Program-made: the position numbers and the translations under genes
Assembly: GCA_038534195.1 (NCBI GenBank)
Contig: JBCAXE010000001.1
Location: 1 to 64,000 of the forward strand
Reading direction: 5' to 3'
From: JAJFFW01 sp038534195
Lineage (GTDB): Bacteria > Pseudomonadota > Alphaproteobacteria > Caulobacterales > Parvularculaceae
DNA: 64,000 bases
Shown: piece by piece, positions 9,167 to 16,675 of the stretch
How the letters are laid out: the number at the start of each line of letters is the position of its first letter
Numbering within the stretch: position 1 is the stretch's first letter
Notes under the pieces: model-generated
What the model saw: the letters and a program-made list of their open reading frames with translations, nothing else
Told to the model about the DNA's origin: nothing
The model's database searches: none

Positions 9167-9820
9167 TTACGCGGCGCGGCGTTTGCGCGCTGCGGCGAGG
9201 CCCGCGATGCCGCCCACGAAGAGGAGGCCGCCGGCCGGCAACGGGATCGGCGCCGCTTCAATCGAAAGGCTCGTAATGTCCGCGAAGATACCGCAGCTGC
9301 CGTCGCACTCGCCCCAGACCCCATCGCCGATGACCACCACCACAAGCAGCAGCATTTCAAGGCCGGAGATGTCGCCCGCTTCAAAGAACGCTGTCAGCTC
9401 TTCCAGCGATTGCGCCCCGAAAATGTCGCCGTCGCTGTCGCGCGCGTCAAAGGTGACGCGACCGCCATTGGTGTCGGAAAGGCCTGCGCGAAGCTGGAAG
9501 ATGTCTTCCCCGCCCACATTGTCGCCGATGGTGAGGCCGCGCGTCGGATCGGCCGCGAAGGTCGCGAGGTCCGCAAGGTTAAGACTGATGTCCATGAACG
9601 GGAACACGTCGCCGAACGGGTTCGCGCCGTCCGCGATCGATGTGGTGTCATAAGTAAAGCTGCCGGAGATCAGATCGCCGACCTGCAGCGGCGTGGACAC
9701 AAAGTCATCGCCCAGCGCGTTAACAGTTGCCGTGAAATCGACAGTGACGATCGCTGCGCGCGCGGCGCTCGTCGTTGCGATCATCGCGAGGACCGCAAAA
9801 AACAATGCACGAAATTTCAT
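9167..9820 (-). CDS. VPLPA-CTERM/PEP-CTERM-type exported protein
   Basis: A 217-residue secreted protein. It has a Sec signal peptide (residues 1-22, cut near ARA-AIV), an acidic Asp/Gly-rich beta-type body, and a C-terminal sorting signal: PLPAGG, a hydrophobic helix (LLFVGGIAGLAAA) and a basic RKRR tail. This tripartite tail is the PEP-CTERM/VPLPA-CTERM layout recognised by exosortases. Two cysteines in GECDGSCG could form a disulfide. A hydrophobic patch, LLLVVVVIG, within the mature part is unusual. No exosortase gene lies in the window. The function of the body is unknown. Confidence 0.75.
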   Translation of the reverse strand: MKFRALFFAVLAMIATTSAARAAIVTVDFTATVNALGDDFVSTPLQVGDLISGSFTYDTTSIADGANPFGDVFPFMDISLNLADLATFAADPTRGLTIGDNVGGEDIFQLRAGLSDTNGGRVTFDARDSDGDIFGAQSLEELTAFFEAGDISGLEMLLLVVVVIGDGVWGECDGSCGIFADITSLSIEAAPIPLPAGGLLFVGGIAGLAAARKRRAA

Positions 9821-10006
9821 GAAAGGATTTCCCTCAACACATACCTAAATCTTCGATAGCGGGCGTCTGCGGTGCTGTCAAAATACTTTGCGAGAATACA
9901 ATCTAAAGGGGCAAGCGGGGATAGGAGACGTTAAGCATGGTTGGGCGCCGCGCACGCAAATTCATTCCGAAATTGGTCTGCCCGGAGGTGGAATAATGCG
10001 TCGCCG

Positions 10007-10136
10007 CCTCGCCGTGTGGGAGCTTGGCGCGCCATCTTGTCAGCGCCGGGGGCCGAGGATCCCTTGCGGGGGCCATCGCCCGGTTTGAGGCGGACCGGCG
10101 GCGATCCTCTTTGCGGGCTGGCCCACCGAGGCGAGG
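10007..10136. ncRNA. Candidate rod-shaped structured RNA (6S-like topology)
   Basis: Nested complementary segments span 130 nt. CCTCGCC (10007-10013) pairs with GGCGAGG (10130-10136). GTGGG (10016-10020) pairs with CCCAC (10122-10126). GAGGATC (10055-10061) pairs with GATCCTC (10103-10109). CCGGT (10080-10084) pairs with ACCGG (10094-10098), closing a 9-nt loop. A closing stem, a large asymmetric bulge and a distal hairpin resemble the general form of 6S RNA. I do not recognise the sequence, 6S genes usually sit elsewhere, and strand cannot be decided. It could also be a leader or a chance result of high GC. Confidence 0.3.
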
Positions 10137-10287
10137 TTGGGGTCGCCCGGCCGGCGGAAACGCCTAAAGCAAAATCGAACCTGTTGGTCGCCGGAAAACC
10201 GGATCGAGTTTGTTTCGCTGCTCGCTGACGGGGTCGTTCAAAAAAACCTCCTCAAAAACATCGAAAAAAACCGAAAAAAATTTTTCG

Positions 10288-10295
10288 TTAACCAT
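10288..10295. promoter_or_regulatory. CtrA-like TTAACCAT motif upstream of the GTA
   Basis: The octamer TTAACCAT lies about 150 bp upstream of g1, directly after an A/T tract. This motif is associated with the cell-cycle regulator CtrA in alphaproteobacteria, and CtrA is known to control GTA expression in Rhodobacter and relatives. A single octamer can occur by chance, so binding is an inference. Confidence 0.4.
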
Positions 10296-10445
10296 GAAAC
10301 GGCGTTTTTCGCGTCAAAAAAAGCCCAGCCTTTATGCGGGTTTCGATGAGATACTGTACAATTTGTGGGAAACTTATCTTCCCCCCTCTGCGCCCCCCGT
10401 ATGATCTCCTCCGTAGCGCGATGAACGTCGCAAACGGAGAAACGA

Positions 10446-10811
10446 ATGACCGACGGTCACAATACGGATCAATCGCTTGAAGCGATTTATATGCGTGCGA
10501 TCACGCTCGCCGCCGAGCGGCTGCAGCATATGAACGCGCATCAGACCGATGAAGAATTTGATCGCGGCGCACGCAGCGCAGGAACGCTCGTGCGCACCGC
10601 GATGCAGGTGGACGCCCTTAAATCCCAACTTGAAAAGGACCGCGCCGCCAATGTCGCCCAAGCTGATCTCACCCTCCCCAGCGAACAACAAATCCAGGAC
10701 CTCACCGCCGAAGTCGTGGCCGCCGTCGAGCGAGAAGAGGCGAGACAAGATCAAGCGCCTGGTGGCGAACAAAGCGCTGGCGAGGCAGTCGCCGGAGGCG
10801 GCGAGGCATGA
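10446..10811 (+). CDS. GTA g1, probable small terminase subunit
   Basis: A 121-residue, acidic, largely helical protein at the head of the GTA cluster. Its position directly before the large terminase and its helix-rich composition match GTA gp1, described as a small terminase (TerS) that feeds genomic DNA to the packaging motor. No sequence motif proves the activity. Residues 20-70 could form a helical oligomerisation core. The C-terminus (about 95-121) is low-complexity Glu/Ala/Gly/Gln. The start ATG at 10446 follows ACGGAGAAACGA. The 3' part overlaps the predicted start of g2. Confidence 0.7.
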   Translation: MTDGHNTDQSLEAIYMRAITLAAERLQHMNAHQTDEEFDRGARSAGTLVRTAMQVDALKSQLEKDRAANVAQADLTLPSEQQIQDLTAEVVAAVEREEARQDQAPGGEQSAGEAVAGGGEA

Positions 10812-12033
10812 CTGGAACACGCTTGCACGCCCTGAACAAAAACCGCCGCCTGACGCGCTCGGATGGACGACCTGGCTCATACTCGGCGGGCGCGGCGCCG
10901 GTAAGACTCGGACCGGCGCCGAATGGGTGCGCTCGATCCTTAAATTTTTCGGGTCCGCGCATAAGGCGCGGATCGCCCTCGTCGCTGAAACCTATGCGGA
11001 TGCGAGGGAAGTCATGATCGAAGGACCGTCCGGCATCCGCGCCGTCGAGCGCCCTGACAATCGCCCCGACTATGTGGCCTCGCGCCGCTTGCTGGTGTGG
11101 CCGAACGGGTCGGAAGCCTATTGCTTTTCCGCCGAAGATCCGGACGGAATTCGCGGCTACCAGTTTGACGCCGCCTGGGCCGATGAGCTCTGCAAATGGC
11201 GGTACCCGGAAGAAACCTGGAGTAATCTGCAGCTTGCCTTGCGCCTCGGGCCTCGCCCGCGTCAGGTGGTGACGACGACGCCGAAGCCGATGGCGCTGAT
11301 CAAGCGCCTGATGAAAGCGCCGACGACGATCAACACCAACATGTCGTCCTTCGCCAATCGCGAAAATCTCGCGGACGCGTTCTTCACCGAGATCGCCAGC
11401 GTCTATGAAGGCACGGCCCTCGGGCGCCAGGAGCTTCATGGCGAGTTAATTGAGGATATTCAAGGCGCCCTGTGGAACTGGCGATTGATTGAAGCCGCGC
11501 GCATCAGCGCCGCGCCCGGCCTCGACCGTATCGTGGTGGCGATCGACCCGCCGGCGAGCGCTGGTCCTGATGCGGACGAATGCGGGATTATCGTCGCTGG
11601 GGCGACGGAGATCGCCGGTGAGAAAACCGGCTTTGTGCTTGCGGACCGGTCGTCGGGCGGTTTGTCGCCCCGCCAGTGGGCCGAGCGCGCCGTCGCCGCT
11701 TATCACGACTATGAAGCCGATCGCATCATCGTCGAGGTCAATCAGGGCGGCGACATGGTGCGCGCGATCATCGCGCAGGTGGACCCGTCCGTGCCGGTGC
11801 GCGAGGTGCGCGCCAGCCGCGGCAAGCGCCTGCGCGCTGAACCGGTGGCGGCGCTCTATGAGCGCGCGTGCGTGCGCCATGTGGGCGCGTTCGCCGCCCT
11901 TGAAGATCAGATGACCAGTTACACCGGCGCCGGCGGCAAGAGCCCGGACCGCCTTGATGCGCTCGTCTGGGCGCTGACGGATCTCATGTTGCAGTCGGCG
12001 GCGCCGCAACCCGCCGTTCGGCGCTTGATTTAG
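10651..12033 (+). CDS. GTA g2, large terminase (TerL) packaging ATPase/nuclease
   Basis: The motor that packages random host DNA into GTA heads. Residue numbers are for the ATG at 10651 (460 residues). The ATPase half has Walker A GGRGAGKTRTG (79-89), an upstream LARPEQ-type block, and a Walker-B-like FDAAWADEL segment with the catalytic acid pair. A TTTPKPMALIKRL coupling block follows. The nuclease half starts at VVAIDPPASAG and includes VEVNQGGDM and DRLDALVWAL, with acidic metal ligands. The start is uncertain: an ATG at 10651 overlaps g1 by 161 bp, while a GTG at 10762 would leave only 50 bp of overlap and keep the conserved region. Confidence 0.93.
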   Translation: MSPKLISPSPANNKSRTSPPKSWPPSSEKRRDKIKRLVANKALARQSPEAARHDWNTLARPEQKPPPDALGWTTWLILGGRGAGKTRTGAEWVRSILKFFGSAHKARIALVAETYADAREVMIEGPSGIRAVERPDNRPDYVASRRLLVWPNGSEAYCFSAEDPDGIRGYQFDAAWADELCKWRYPEETWSNLQLALRLGPRPRQVVTTTPKPMALIKRLMKAPTTINTNMSSFANRENLADAFFTEIASVYEGTALGRQELHGELIEDIQGALWNWRLIEAARISAAPGLDRIVVAIDPPASAGPDADECGIIVAGATEIAGEKTGFVLADRSSGGLSPRQWAERAVAAYHDYEADRIIVEVNQGGDMVRAIIAQVDPSVPVREVRASRGKRLRAEPVAALYERACVRHVGAFAALEDQMTSYTGAGGKSPDRLDALVWALTDLMLQSAAPQPAVRRLI

Positions 12034-12046
12034 GAGCACGACCCTT

Positions 12047-13225
12047 ATGTCTATTTTTTCGACCTTGTTTTCCAAACAGCCCGAGCAAAAAGCGAGCGCC
12101 GTCCGGCCCCTGATCGCGTTGTCTCGGCTCGGCCAGCCCGCCTGGACGCCGCGCGATTACGCCTCGCTCGCCCGCGCCGGGTTTGAGCGCAACGTCATCG
12201 CTTACCGCTGCGTGCGACTGGTGGCGGAGGCCGCCGCGTCGGCGCCGCTCATCGTGCGCGAAGGCGGGGACGTCTTGTCCGAGCATCCGCTGATCGATCT
12301 CATGAAAAAACCGAACCCGGAACAATCGGGCGCGGAATTGCTCGAGAGTTTTTATGGATTTCTACAAACCGCCGGCAACGCCTATCTGGAGGCGGTCAGC
12401 CTCGACGGGACGCCGCGCGAGCTCTTCGTCCTGCGCCCTGACCGCATGAAAACGCGGATCGGTGCGCGCGGCTGGCCGGAAGCTTACGACTACACCGTCG
12501 GCGGGCGTACTGTCACGTTCCGCGCCGACAGCGAGGCCTCGCCAATCCTGCATTTGAAACTCTTTCACCCGACCAACGATCATTACGGCCTGTCGCCGCT
12601 GGAGGCGGCCTCGGCGTCCGTGGACCTGCACAACGCCGCACTGGCCTGGAACAAGGCGCTTCTCGACAATGCGGCCCGTCCGTCCGGCGCGCTGATCTAT
12701 AACGGGCCGGAGGGCGCAGAAAATCTCTCCAAGGATCAATTTGATCGCCTGAAGACAGAACTCGAAGACGCCTATGCGGGCGTGTCGAACGCCGGGCGCC
12801 CCTTGGTGCTCGACGGTGGGCTCGACTGGAAGTCGATGTCGCTGTCGCCGGCGGATATGGACTTTATCGAGGCGAAAAACGCCGCTGCGCGCGAAATTGC
12901 GCTGGCGTTCGGCGTTCCGCCGATGCTGCTCGGCATCCCCGGAGACAACACCTACGCCAATTACCGCGAAGCCAATCTCGCTTTCTGGAAGCAAACCGTT
13001 CTGCCGCTCATCAAGAAGACCGCCGCGGCTATGTCCGGCTGGCTCGGACCGCAATTCGGCGGCGCTGAAATCATGTGCGACGCCAGCGCGATCGACGCGC
13101 TATCGGCTGAACGCGACGCGCAGTGGAACCGGATCGCGCGCGCAGACTTCCTGACCGAAGCGGAAAAACGCTCTTTGCTCGGATTGCCGGCCTGCTCAGC
13201 GCAAGGGGGCGACGATGACCGATAA
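12047..13225 (+). CDS. GTA g3, HK97-type portal protein
   Basis: The 392-residue portal that forms the dodecameric DNA channel at one capsid vertex. It shows the HK97 portal pattern: FERNVIAYRCVRLVAEAAAS near the N-terminus, the HPLIDLMKKPNP block, YLEAVSLDG, FHPTNDHYGLSPLEAA, and the C-terminal AFGVPPMLLGIPGDNTYANY block followed by the FWKQTVLPLI helix. Length is normal. Its ATG follows the TerL stop by 13 bp with a TAGGAG ribosome site. The end overlaps g3.5 by 11 bp. Confidence 0.93.
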   Translation: MSIFSTLFSKQPEQKASAVRPLIALSRLGQPAWTPRDYASLARAGFERNVIAYRCVRLVAEAAASAPLIVREGGDVLSEHPLIDLMKKPNPEQSGAELLESFYGFLQTAGNAYLEAVSLDGTPRELFVLRPDRMKTRIGARGWPEAYDYTVGGRTVTFRADSEASPILHLKLFHPTNDHYGLSPLEAASASVDLHNAALAWNKALLDNAARPSGALIYNGPEGAENLSKDQFDRLKTELEDAYAGVSNAGRPLVLDGGLDWKSMSLSPADMDFIEAKNAAAREIALAFGVPPMLLGIPGDNTYANYREANLAFWKQTVLPLIKKTAAAMSGWLGPQFGGAEIMCDASAIDALSAERDAQWNRIARADFLTEAEKRSLLGLPACSAQGGDDDR

Positions 13226-13475
13226 GCTTGCGCAAACCCCCGAGCTGCGCGTTTCGATCGCGGTCGGGGCCGCCTTCGTCATCCAAACGGCCTGCGCCTT
13301 CATCTGGGCGGGCGCCGCCGCTGAACGCATCGATCAACTCGAGCGCCGTATGGACGCAAGCCAGGAGCTGATCGAACGCACAGCGCGCCTGGAAGAACAG
13401 GTGGTGGCGGTCCGCGCGACCCTCACCCGCATTGAACGCAAAATTGACAACACCCGCCGGGAGCCCATGGAATGA
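13215..13475 (+). CDS. GTA g3.5-like small membrane/coiled-coil protein
   Basis: An 86-residue protein between portal and protease, the position of orf3.5 in RcGTA. It has one membrane helix at about 15-34 (SIAVGAAFVIQTACAFIWAG) and an amphipathic heptad-like helix at about 36-80 rich in Glu, Arg and Leu. Its role in GTA biology is not established. The 11-bp overlap with g3 and 4-bp overlap with g4 indicate translational coupling. Confidence 0.75.
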   Translation: MTDKLAQTPELRVSIAVGAAFVIQTACAFIWAGAAAERIDQLERRMDASQELIERTARLEEQVVAVRATLTRIERKIDNTRREPME

Positions 13476-13993
13476 TCAAAAAGAACGCCTATACCGCGCC
13501 GATTGAAGGCTATGCGTCGATTTTCAACGCGCCTGATCAAAACGGCGACATTATCGCGCCCGGCGCCTTCGCCGCGTCGCTACAGCAAGCGAGCCCGGTG
13601 CGCATGCTTTATCAGCATGCGGTGGAAGCGCCGATCGGCCGCTGGCTCACCTTGCGCGAAGACGCGCGCGGGCTCTTTGTCAAAGGCGAGATCATTCTCT
13701 CGTCGGACAAGGCGCGCGAGGTCTATGCGCTTCTCGAAGGCGGGGCCATCGACGGTCTGTCGATCGGGTTCCAAACCGTGAAAGCGAAAAAAACCAATGG
13801 CGGGCGGCTGATCACGAAAGCCGCCCTCTGGGAGGTGTCGATAGTCACCTTCCCCATGGCCCCGGCGGCGCGCGTGACCCGGCTTGGGTCTCCGCGCGGC
13901 CTCGCCGCCCCTGCCGGCGAGCCGCACCCGTCCGCGCTTTTTGCGGACGCGGTGCGCGGGGCGGGCCGCATTCTGGCCGACCGGACATCTTGA
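13472..13993 (+). CDS. GTA g4, prohead maturation protease
   Basis: A 173-residue HK97-family (U35) serine protease that processes the major capsid protein during head maturation. It opens with the typical IEGYASIFN...D..GDIIAPGAF block. The catalytic His is in MLYQHAVEAPIG, and the Ser is in IDGLSIGFQT, followed by LWEVSIVTFPMAP. Length is normal. The start overlaps the g3.5 stop (ATGA), and 29 bp separate it from the capsid gene. Confidence 0.92.
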   Translation: MIKKNAYTAPIEGYASIFNAPDQNGDIIAPGAFAASLQQASPVRMLYQHAVEAPIGRWLTLREDARGLFVKGEIILSSDKAREVYALLEGGAIDGLSIGFQTVKAKKTNGGRLITKAALWEVSIVTFPMAPAARVTRLGSPRGLAAPAGEPHPSALFADAVRGAGRILADRTS

Positions 13994-14022
13994 AGAAATC
14001 ATCTAGGTAAGGAGTAAAATAG

Positions 14023-15261
14023 ATGACCCTTGAGACGAAAAACCATCCCAACAACAGCGCATCGGAAATCCGCGGCGCCATGAGCGAGTTTCTCGGCGCG
14101 TTCGAAAGCTTCAAGGACGCGAACGACGAACGTCTGCGCGCGCTTGAAAGCAAGCAGGACGATGTGGTGCTGCGCGATAAAGTCGAGCGGATCAATGCTG
14201 CGCTCGATCAACAGAAATCCGCGATCGATCAGATGGTGCTGAAATCGAAGCGTCCCGGTCTCGGCGGCGAAGCGATTGTGCCTGACGAGCGCAAGACGGC
14301 GTTCGCTCGTTATGTGCGGGCTGGCGATAACGCCGCGCTCGTGGCGCTCAACGCCATTGAAGCAAAATCCTTGAATGCGACAAGCGATCCAGAAGGCGGC
14401 TATCTGGCGCCGGAAACGACCGAGCGTCTGATCACGGCGGCGGTCAAAGACATCTCGCCGATCCGCCAGATCGCCACCGTGCGCGAGATTGGCGTCAATA
14501 CGTTTAAAAAACCGGTCAGCCTCGGCGACGGCGCCGCCGGCTGGGTCGGCGAAACGGGCGGACGCATTGAGACGACGTCTCCAAATCTCTCCGCAATCGA
14601 TTTTCAGACCATGGAACTTTACGCGATGCCGGCGGCCAGCCAGACATTGCTCGATGACGCTGTGGTCGATATCGAACAATGGCTCGCCGACGAGGTGCAG
14701 ACAGAGTTCGCTGTTCAGGAAAGCGCCGCCTTCGTCAATGGCGACGGCGTCAACCAGCCGCGCGGATTTTTGAATTATACGATCACGGACGAAGCGACTC
14801 GCCAATATGGCGAGATCGGCGCGATTTCCACGGGCGTTGACGGCGATTTCTCCGCAAGCGACCCGGCCGATGCGCTCGTCAATCTGATCTATACGCCAAA
14901 ACAGGCCTATCGCGCCAACGGCCGCTTTGTGGTCAACCGCTCGACCCTGTCGCGCATCCGCAAATTCAAGGACGCGGAGGGCAACTATCTGTGGCAGCCG
15001 TCGACGCAAGCCGGCGAGCCGGCCCGTCTGATGGGATATCCGGTTACGGAAGCCGAAGACATGCCCGACATCGCATCGGGAGCTGCGTCGATCGCCTTCG
15101 GCGATTTCCGCCGCGGCTATCTAATCGTCGATCGCGCCGGCGTGCGTGTCCTGCGCGATCCGTATTCAGCGAAACCGTACGTCCTCTTCTACACAACAAA
15201 ACGTGTGGGCGGCGGCGTTCAGGATTTCGACGCAATCAAGCTGTTGCGCTTCTCCGCATAA
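14023..15261 (+). CDS. GTA g5, HK97-fold major capsid protein
   Basis: A 412-residue major capsid protein. Residues 1-85 are a helical, charged scaffold-like delta domain expected to be removed by g4. The HK97 fold begins around residue 115 with the NATSDPEGGYLAPE motif and continues with ISPIRQIATVREI, the E-loop/spine region, FVNGDGVNQPRGFLN, and the C-terminal LMGYPVTEAEDMPDI and FGDFRRGYLIVDRAGV blocks. Ribosome site AAGGAG precedes the ATG by 9 bp, in keeping with high expression. A strong hairpin follows the gene. Confidence 0.95.
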   Translation: MTLETKNHPNNSASEIRGAMSEFLGAFESFKDANDERLRALESKQDDVVLRDKVERINAALDQQKSAIDQMVLKSKRPGLGGEAIVPDERKTAFARYVRAGDNAALVALNAIEAKSLNATSDPEGGYLAPETTERLITAAVKDISPIRQIATVREIGVNTFKKPVSLGDGAAGWVGETGGRIETTSPNLSAIDFQTMELYAMPAASQTLLDDAVVDIEQWLADEVQTEFAVQESAAFVNGDGVNQPRGFLNYTITDEATRQYGEIGAISTGVDGDFSASDPADALVNLIYTPKQAYRANGRFVVNRSTLSRIRKFKDAEGNYLWQPSTQAGEPARLMGYPVTEAEDMPDIASGAASIAFGDFRRGYLIVDRAGVRVLRDPYSAKPYVLFYTTKRVGGGVQDFDAIKLLRFSA

Positions 15262-15270
15262 GCCTGAGCG

Positions 15271-15306
15271 GCGGGCTCTCTCTTCTCAAGAGAGGCGAGG
15301 GCCCGC
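15271..15306 (+). terminator. Hairpin after the capsid gene (attenuator or mRNA-stability element)
   Basis: The outer stem GCGGGC (15271-15276) pairs with GCCCGC (15301-15306). The inner stem CTCTCTT (15278-15284) pairs with AAGAGAG (15288-15294) around a 3-nt loop. It is not followed by a T run, so full termination is doubtful. Its place right after the most abundant structural gene suggests a partial terminator or 3'-end protection of the capsid mRNA. Confidence 0.55.
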
Positions 15307-15337
15307 GTTCATCTCCCCGACGAAAGAAAGTTGCGTT

Positions 15338-15898
15338 ATGTCTCTCTCTATTCTTGCTCCGCCCACGGCGGAACCGGTTTCGCTCGACGAAATCAAGGCG
15401 CATTTGCGCGTCACGCATGCCGACGAAGACGGCCTGATCGCCGGACTGGCGGTGGCGGCGCGGCAAACCGTTGAAGCGCGCGCAGGCCTTGCGCTGATGG
15501 CGCAGCGCTGGCGGCTGAGCCTTGACCGCGCCCCGTCCGAAACCGTGATATTGCCGCTCGCGCCCGTCGCCAGCATCGACGCTGTCTCCGTGATCGGAGC
15601 GGCGGGCGATTTTGAGACGGTGAGCGTCAGCAAATATGAAGCGGCGACCGGTTCGCCTGGCCGGGTGCGCTGCGCTGCGCCGTGGCCGCGCCCGAGCGTC
15701 GCGCTCGGCGGCGTCCGGATTGATTTCACCGCGGGCTGGGCCGACGCCGGCGCCGTGCCTGACGATCTGAAACAGGCGATCAAGCTTCTGGCCGCGCAGT
15801 TTTATGAAACGCGTGAAGCCGCCGGCGCTGAGCGCGTCTATCGCATCCCCGGCGCCGTCGATGCGCTGACGGCGCCATACCGGCAGGTGCGGTTATGA
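15338..15898 (+). CDS. GTA g6, head-tail connector
   Basis: A 186-residue head-tail adaptor of the phage connector/GTA gp6 family. It begins with the typical PVSLDEIKAHLRVTHADEDG segment, continues with AARQTVEARAGLALMAQRWRL, and has a beta-rich middle (LPLAPVASIDAVSVI) and a C-terminal helix (AIKLLAAQFYETREA). It sits beneath the portal. The frame is open upstream into the capsid gene, but the ATG at 15338 fits the family start. The end overlaps g7 by 4 bp. Confidence 0.88.
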   Translation: MSLSILAPPTAEPVSLDEIKAHLRVTHADEDGLIAGLAVAARQTVEARAGLALMAQRWRLSLDRAPSETVILPLAPVASIDAVSVIGAAGDFETVSVSKYEAATGSPGRVRCAAPWPRPSVALGGVRIDFTAGWADAGAVPDDLKQAIKLLAAQFYETREAAGAERVYRIPGAVDALTAPYRQVRL

Positions 15899-16212
15899 TC
15901 GGCGCGCTCAGACATAAGATCACGGTTTTGACGCCGAGCCGCGTCGCCGACAGCGGCGGCGGCGCCGGTCTCATCTGGTCGCCGGGCGCCAGCATTTGGG
16001 CGCGCGTCATCCGGCTCTCCACGATCCAGGACTTTGTGGGCGACCGCAGGCGGCGCTTGAAACGCATCGCCGCCACGATCAGGCTGCGCGAAGATATCGA
16101 GCCCGGCATGCGCGTTCTTTACGAAAGCGATCTTTACGAGATCACGTCCGTTGAAAACGGCGACGACCGCGAACGGCGCCTGACGCTGATCTGCGAAGGG
16201 GTGGCGTTATGA
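15895..16212 (+). CDS. GTA g7, head closure/stopper protein
   Basis: A 105-residue protein of the phage head-tail joining (SPP1 gp16-like) family. The beta-rich start IGALRHKITVL, the WARV and LREDIEPGMRVLY blocks, and the final ITSVEN...RRLTLICEG strand are typical of GTA gp7. It plugs the connector after packaging. It overlaps both neighbours by 4 bp. Confidence 0.85.
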   Translation: MIGALRHKITVLTPSRVADSGGGAGLIWSPGASIWARVIRLSTIQDFVGDRRRRLKRIAATIRLREDIEPGMRVLYESDLYEITSVENGDDRERRLTLICEGVAL

Positions 16213-16625
16213 TCGACCGTTTCGCTTGGGGCCTGCAAAAGGCCGTATACAATCAATTGATCATCGACGACGCCCTGAAGACGCTGCTCGGCGATCCGCC
16301 GCGGCTCTATGACGGCCCGCCGCGCAAGGCGGTGTTTCCCTACGCCGTCCTCGGCGAGACGCGCGTCAAGGACTGGCCGGGCGTTGACGGCGGGCTTGAG
16401 CATGATCTGCGCGTTCATGTGTTCTCCCGCTATGAGGGCCGGCGCGAGGTCAAAGAGATTTTGAACGCGGTTTATGACGCGCTCCACGAACGCGACTTTT
16501 CCGTGGAAGGGCGCCGCCTCGTTCATATCCGTTTCGTTTTCGCTGACATTTTTCCGCGCAATGACGGCGGCGTCTTTCAGGGCGTCTCGCGGTTTCGCGC
16601 GGTGACCGAGCGGGGCGCGCCATGA
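16209..16625 (+). CDS. GTA g8, tail terminator (DUF3168)
   Basis: A 138-residue DUF3168 protein, which caps the tail tube and joins it to the head. Family features are GLQKAVYNQLIIDDALKTLL at the start, the PYAVLGE strand, HDLRVHVFSRYEGRREVKEI, the ALHERDF...RRLVHIRF segment and a C-terminal GVSRFRAVTE strand. It overlaps g7 by 4 bp. Its stop overlaps a 17-codon open frame that bridges to g9. Confidence 0.88.
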   Translation: MIDRFAWGLQKAVYNQLIIDDALKTLLGDPPRLYDGPPRKAVFPYAVLGETRVKDWPGVDGGLEHDLRVHVFSRYEGRREVKEILNAVYDALHERDFSVEGRRLVHIRFVFADIFPRNDGGVFQGVSRFRAVTERGAP

Positions 16626-16675
16626 TGATCGCGACCCTGACCATTTTGATGCATTTTAAAGGACCAAGACCATGA
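16622..16675 (+). CDS. 17-codon open frame bridging g8 and g9 (possible coupling peptide)
   Basis: ATG at 16622 overlaps the g8 stop (ATGA), and the frame ends in a TGA that overlaps the g9 start (ATGA). The peptide would be MMIATLTILMHFKGPRP. Both junctions have the 4-bp overlap used elsewhere in this operon. Expression is not proven. It may serve only to carry ribosomes across the gap, and g9 also has its own AAAGGA site at 16658. Confidence 0.3.
   Translation: MMIATLTILMHFKGPRP

Larger units (their letters stand above)
9821..10445. other. Long non-coding region upstream of the GTA cluster
   Basis: About 625 bp without a convincing gene. Short open frames at 9888-10228 lack ribosome sites and family resemblance. 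The interval holds a nested inverted-repeat structure (10007-10136), an A-rich tract at about 10240-10285 that includes the self-complementary CGAAAAAAATTTTTCG, and a TTAACCAT motif at 10288. The start of g1 follows about 150 bp later. It probably carries the GTA promoter and perhaps an RNA. Confidence 0.6.

Noticed and set aside
9888..10228. Small genes in the gap before the GTA
   Set aside because: Short frames of 60-95 codons, no ribosome site, GC-rich shadow composition, overlapping the structured region.
13999..15009. 336-codon antisense frame opposite the major capsid gene
   Set aside because: Shadow of g5, no recognisable motifs or start signal.
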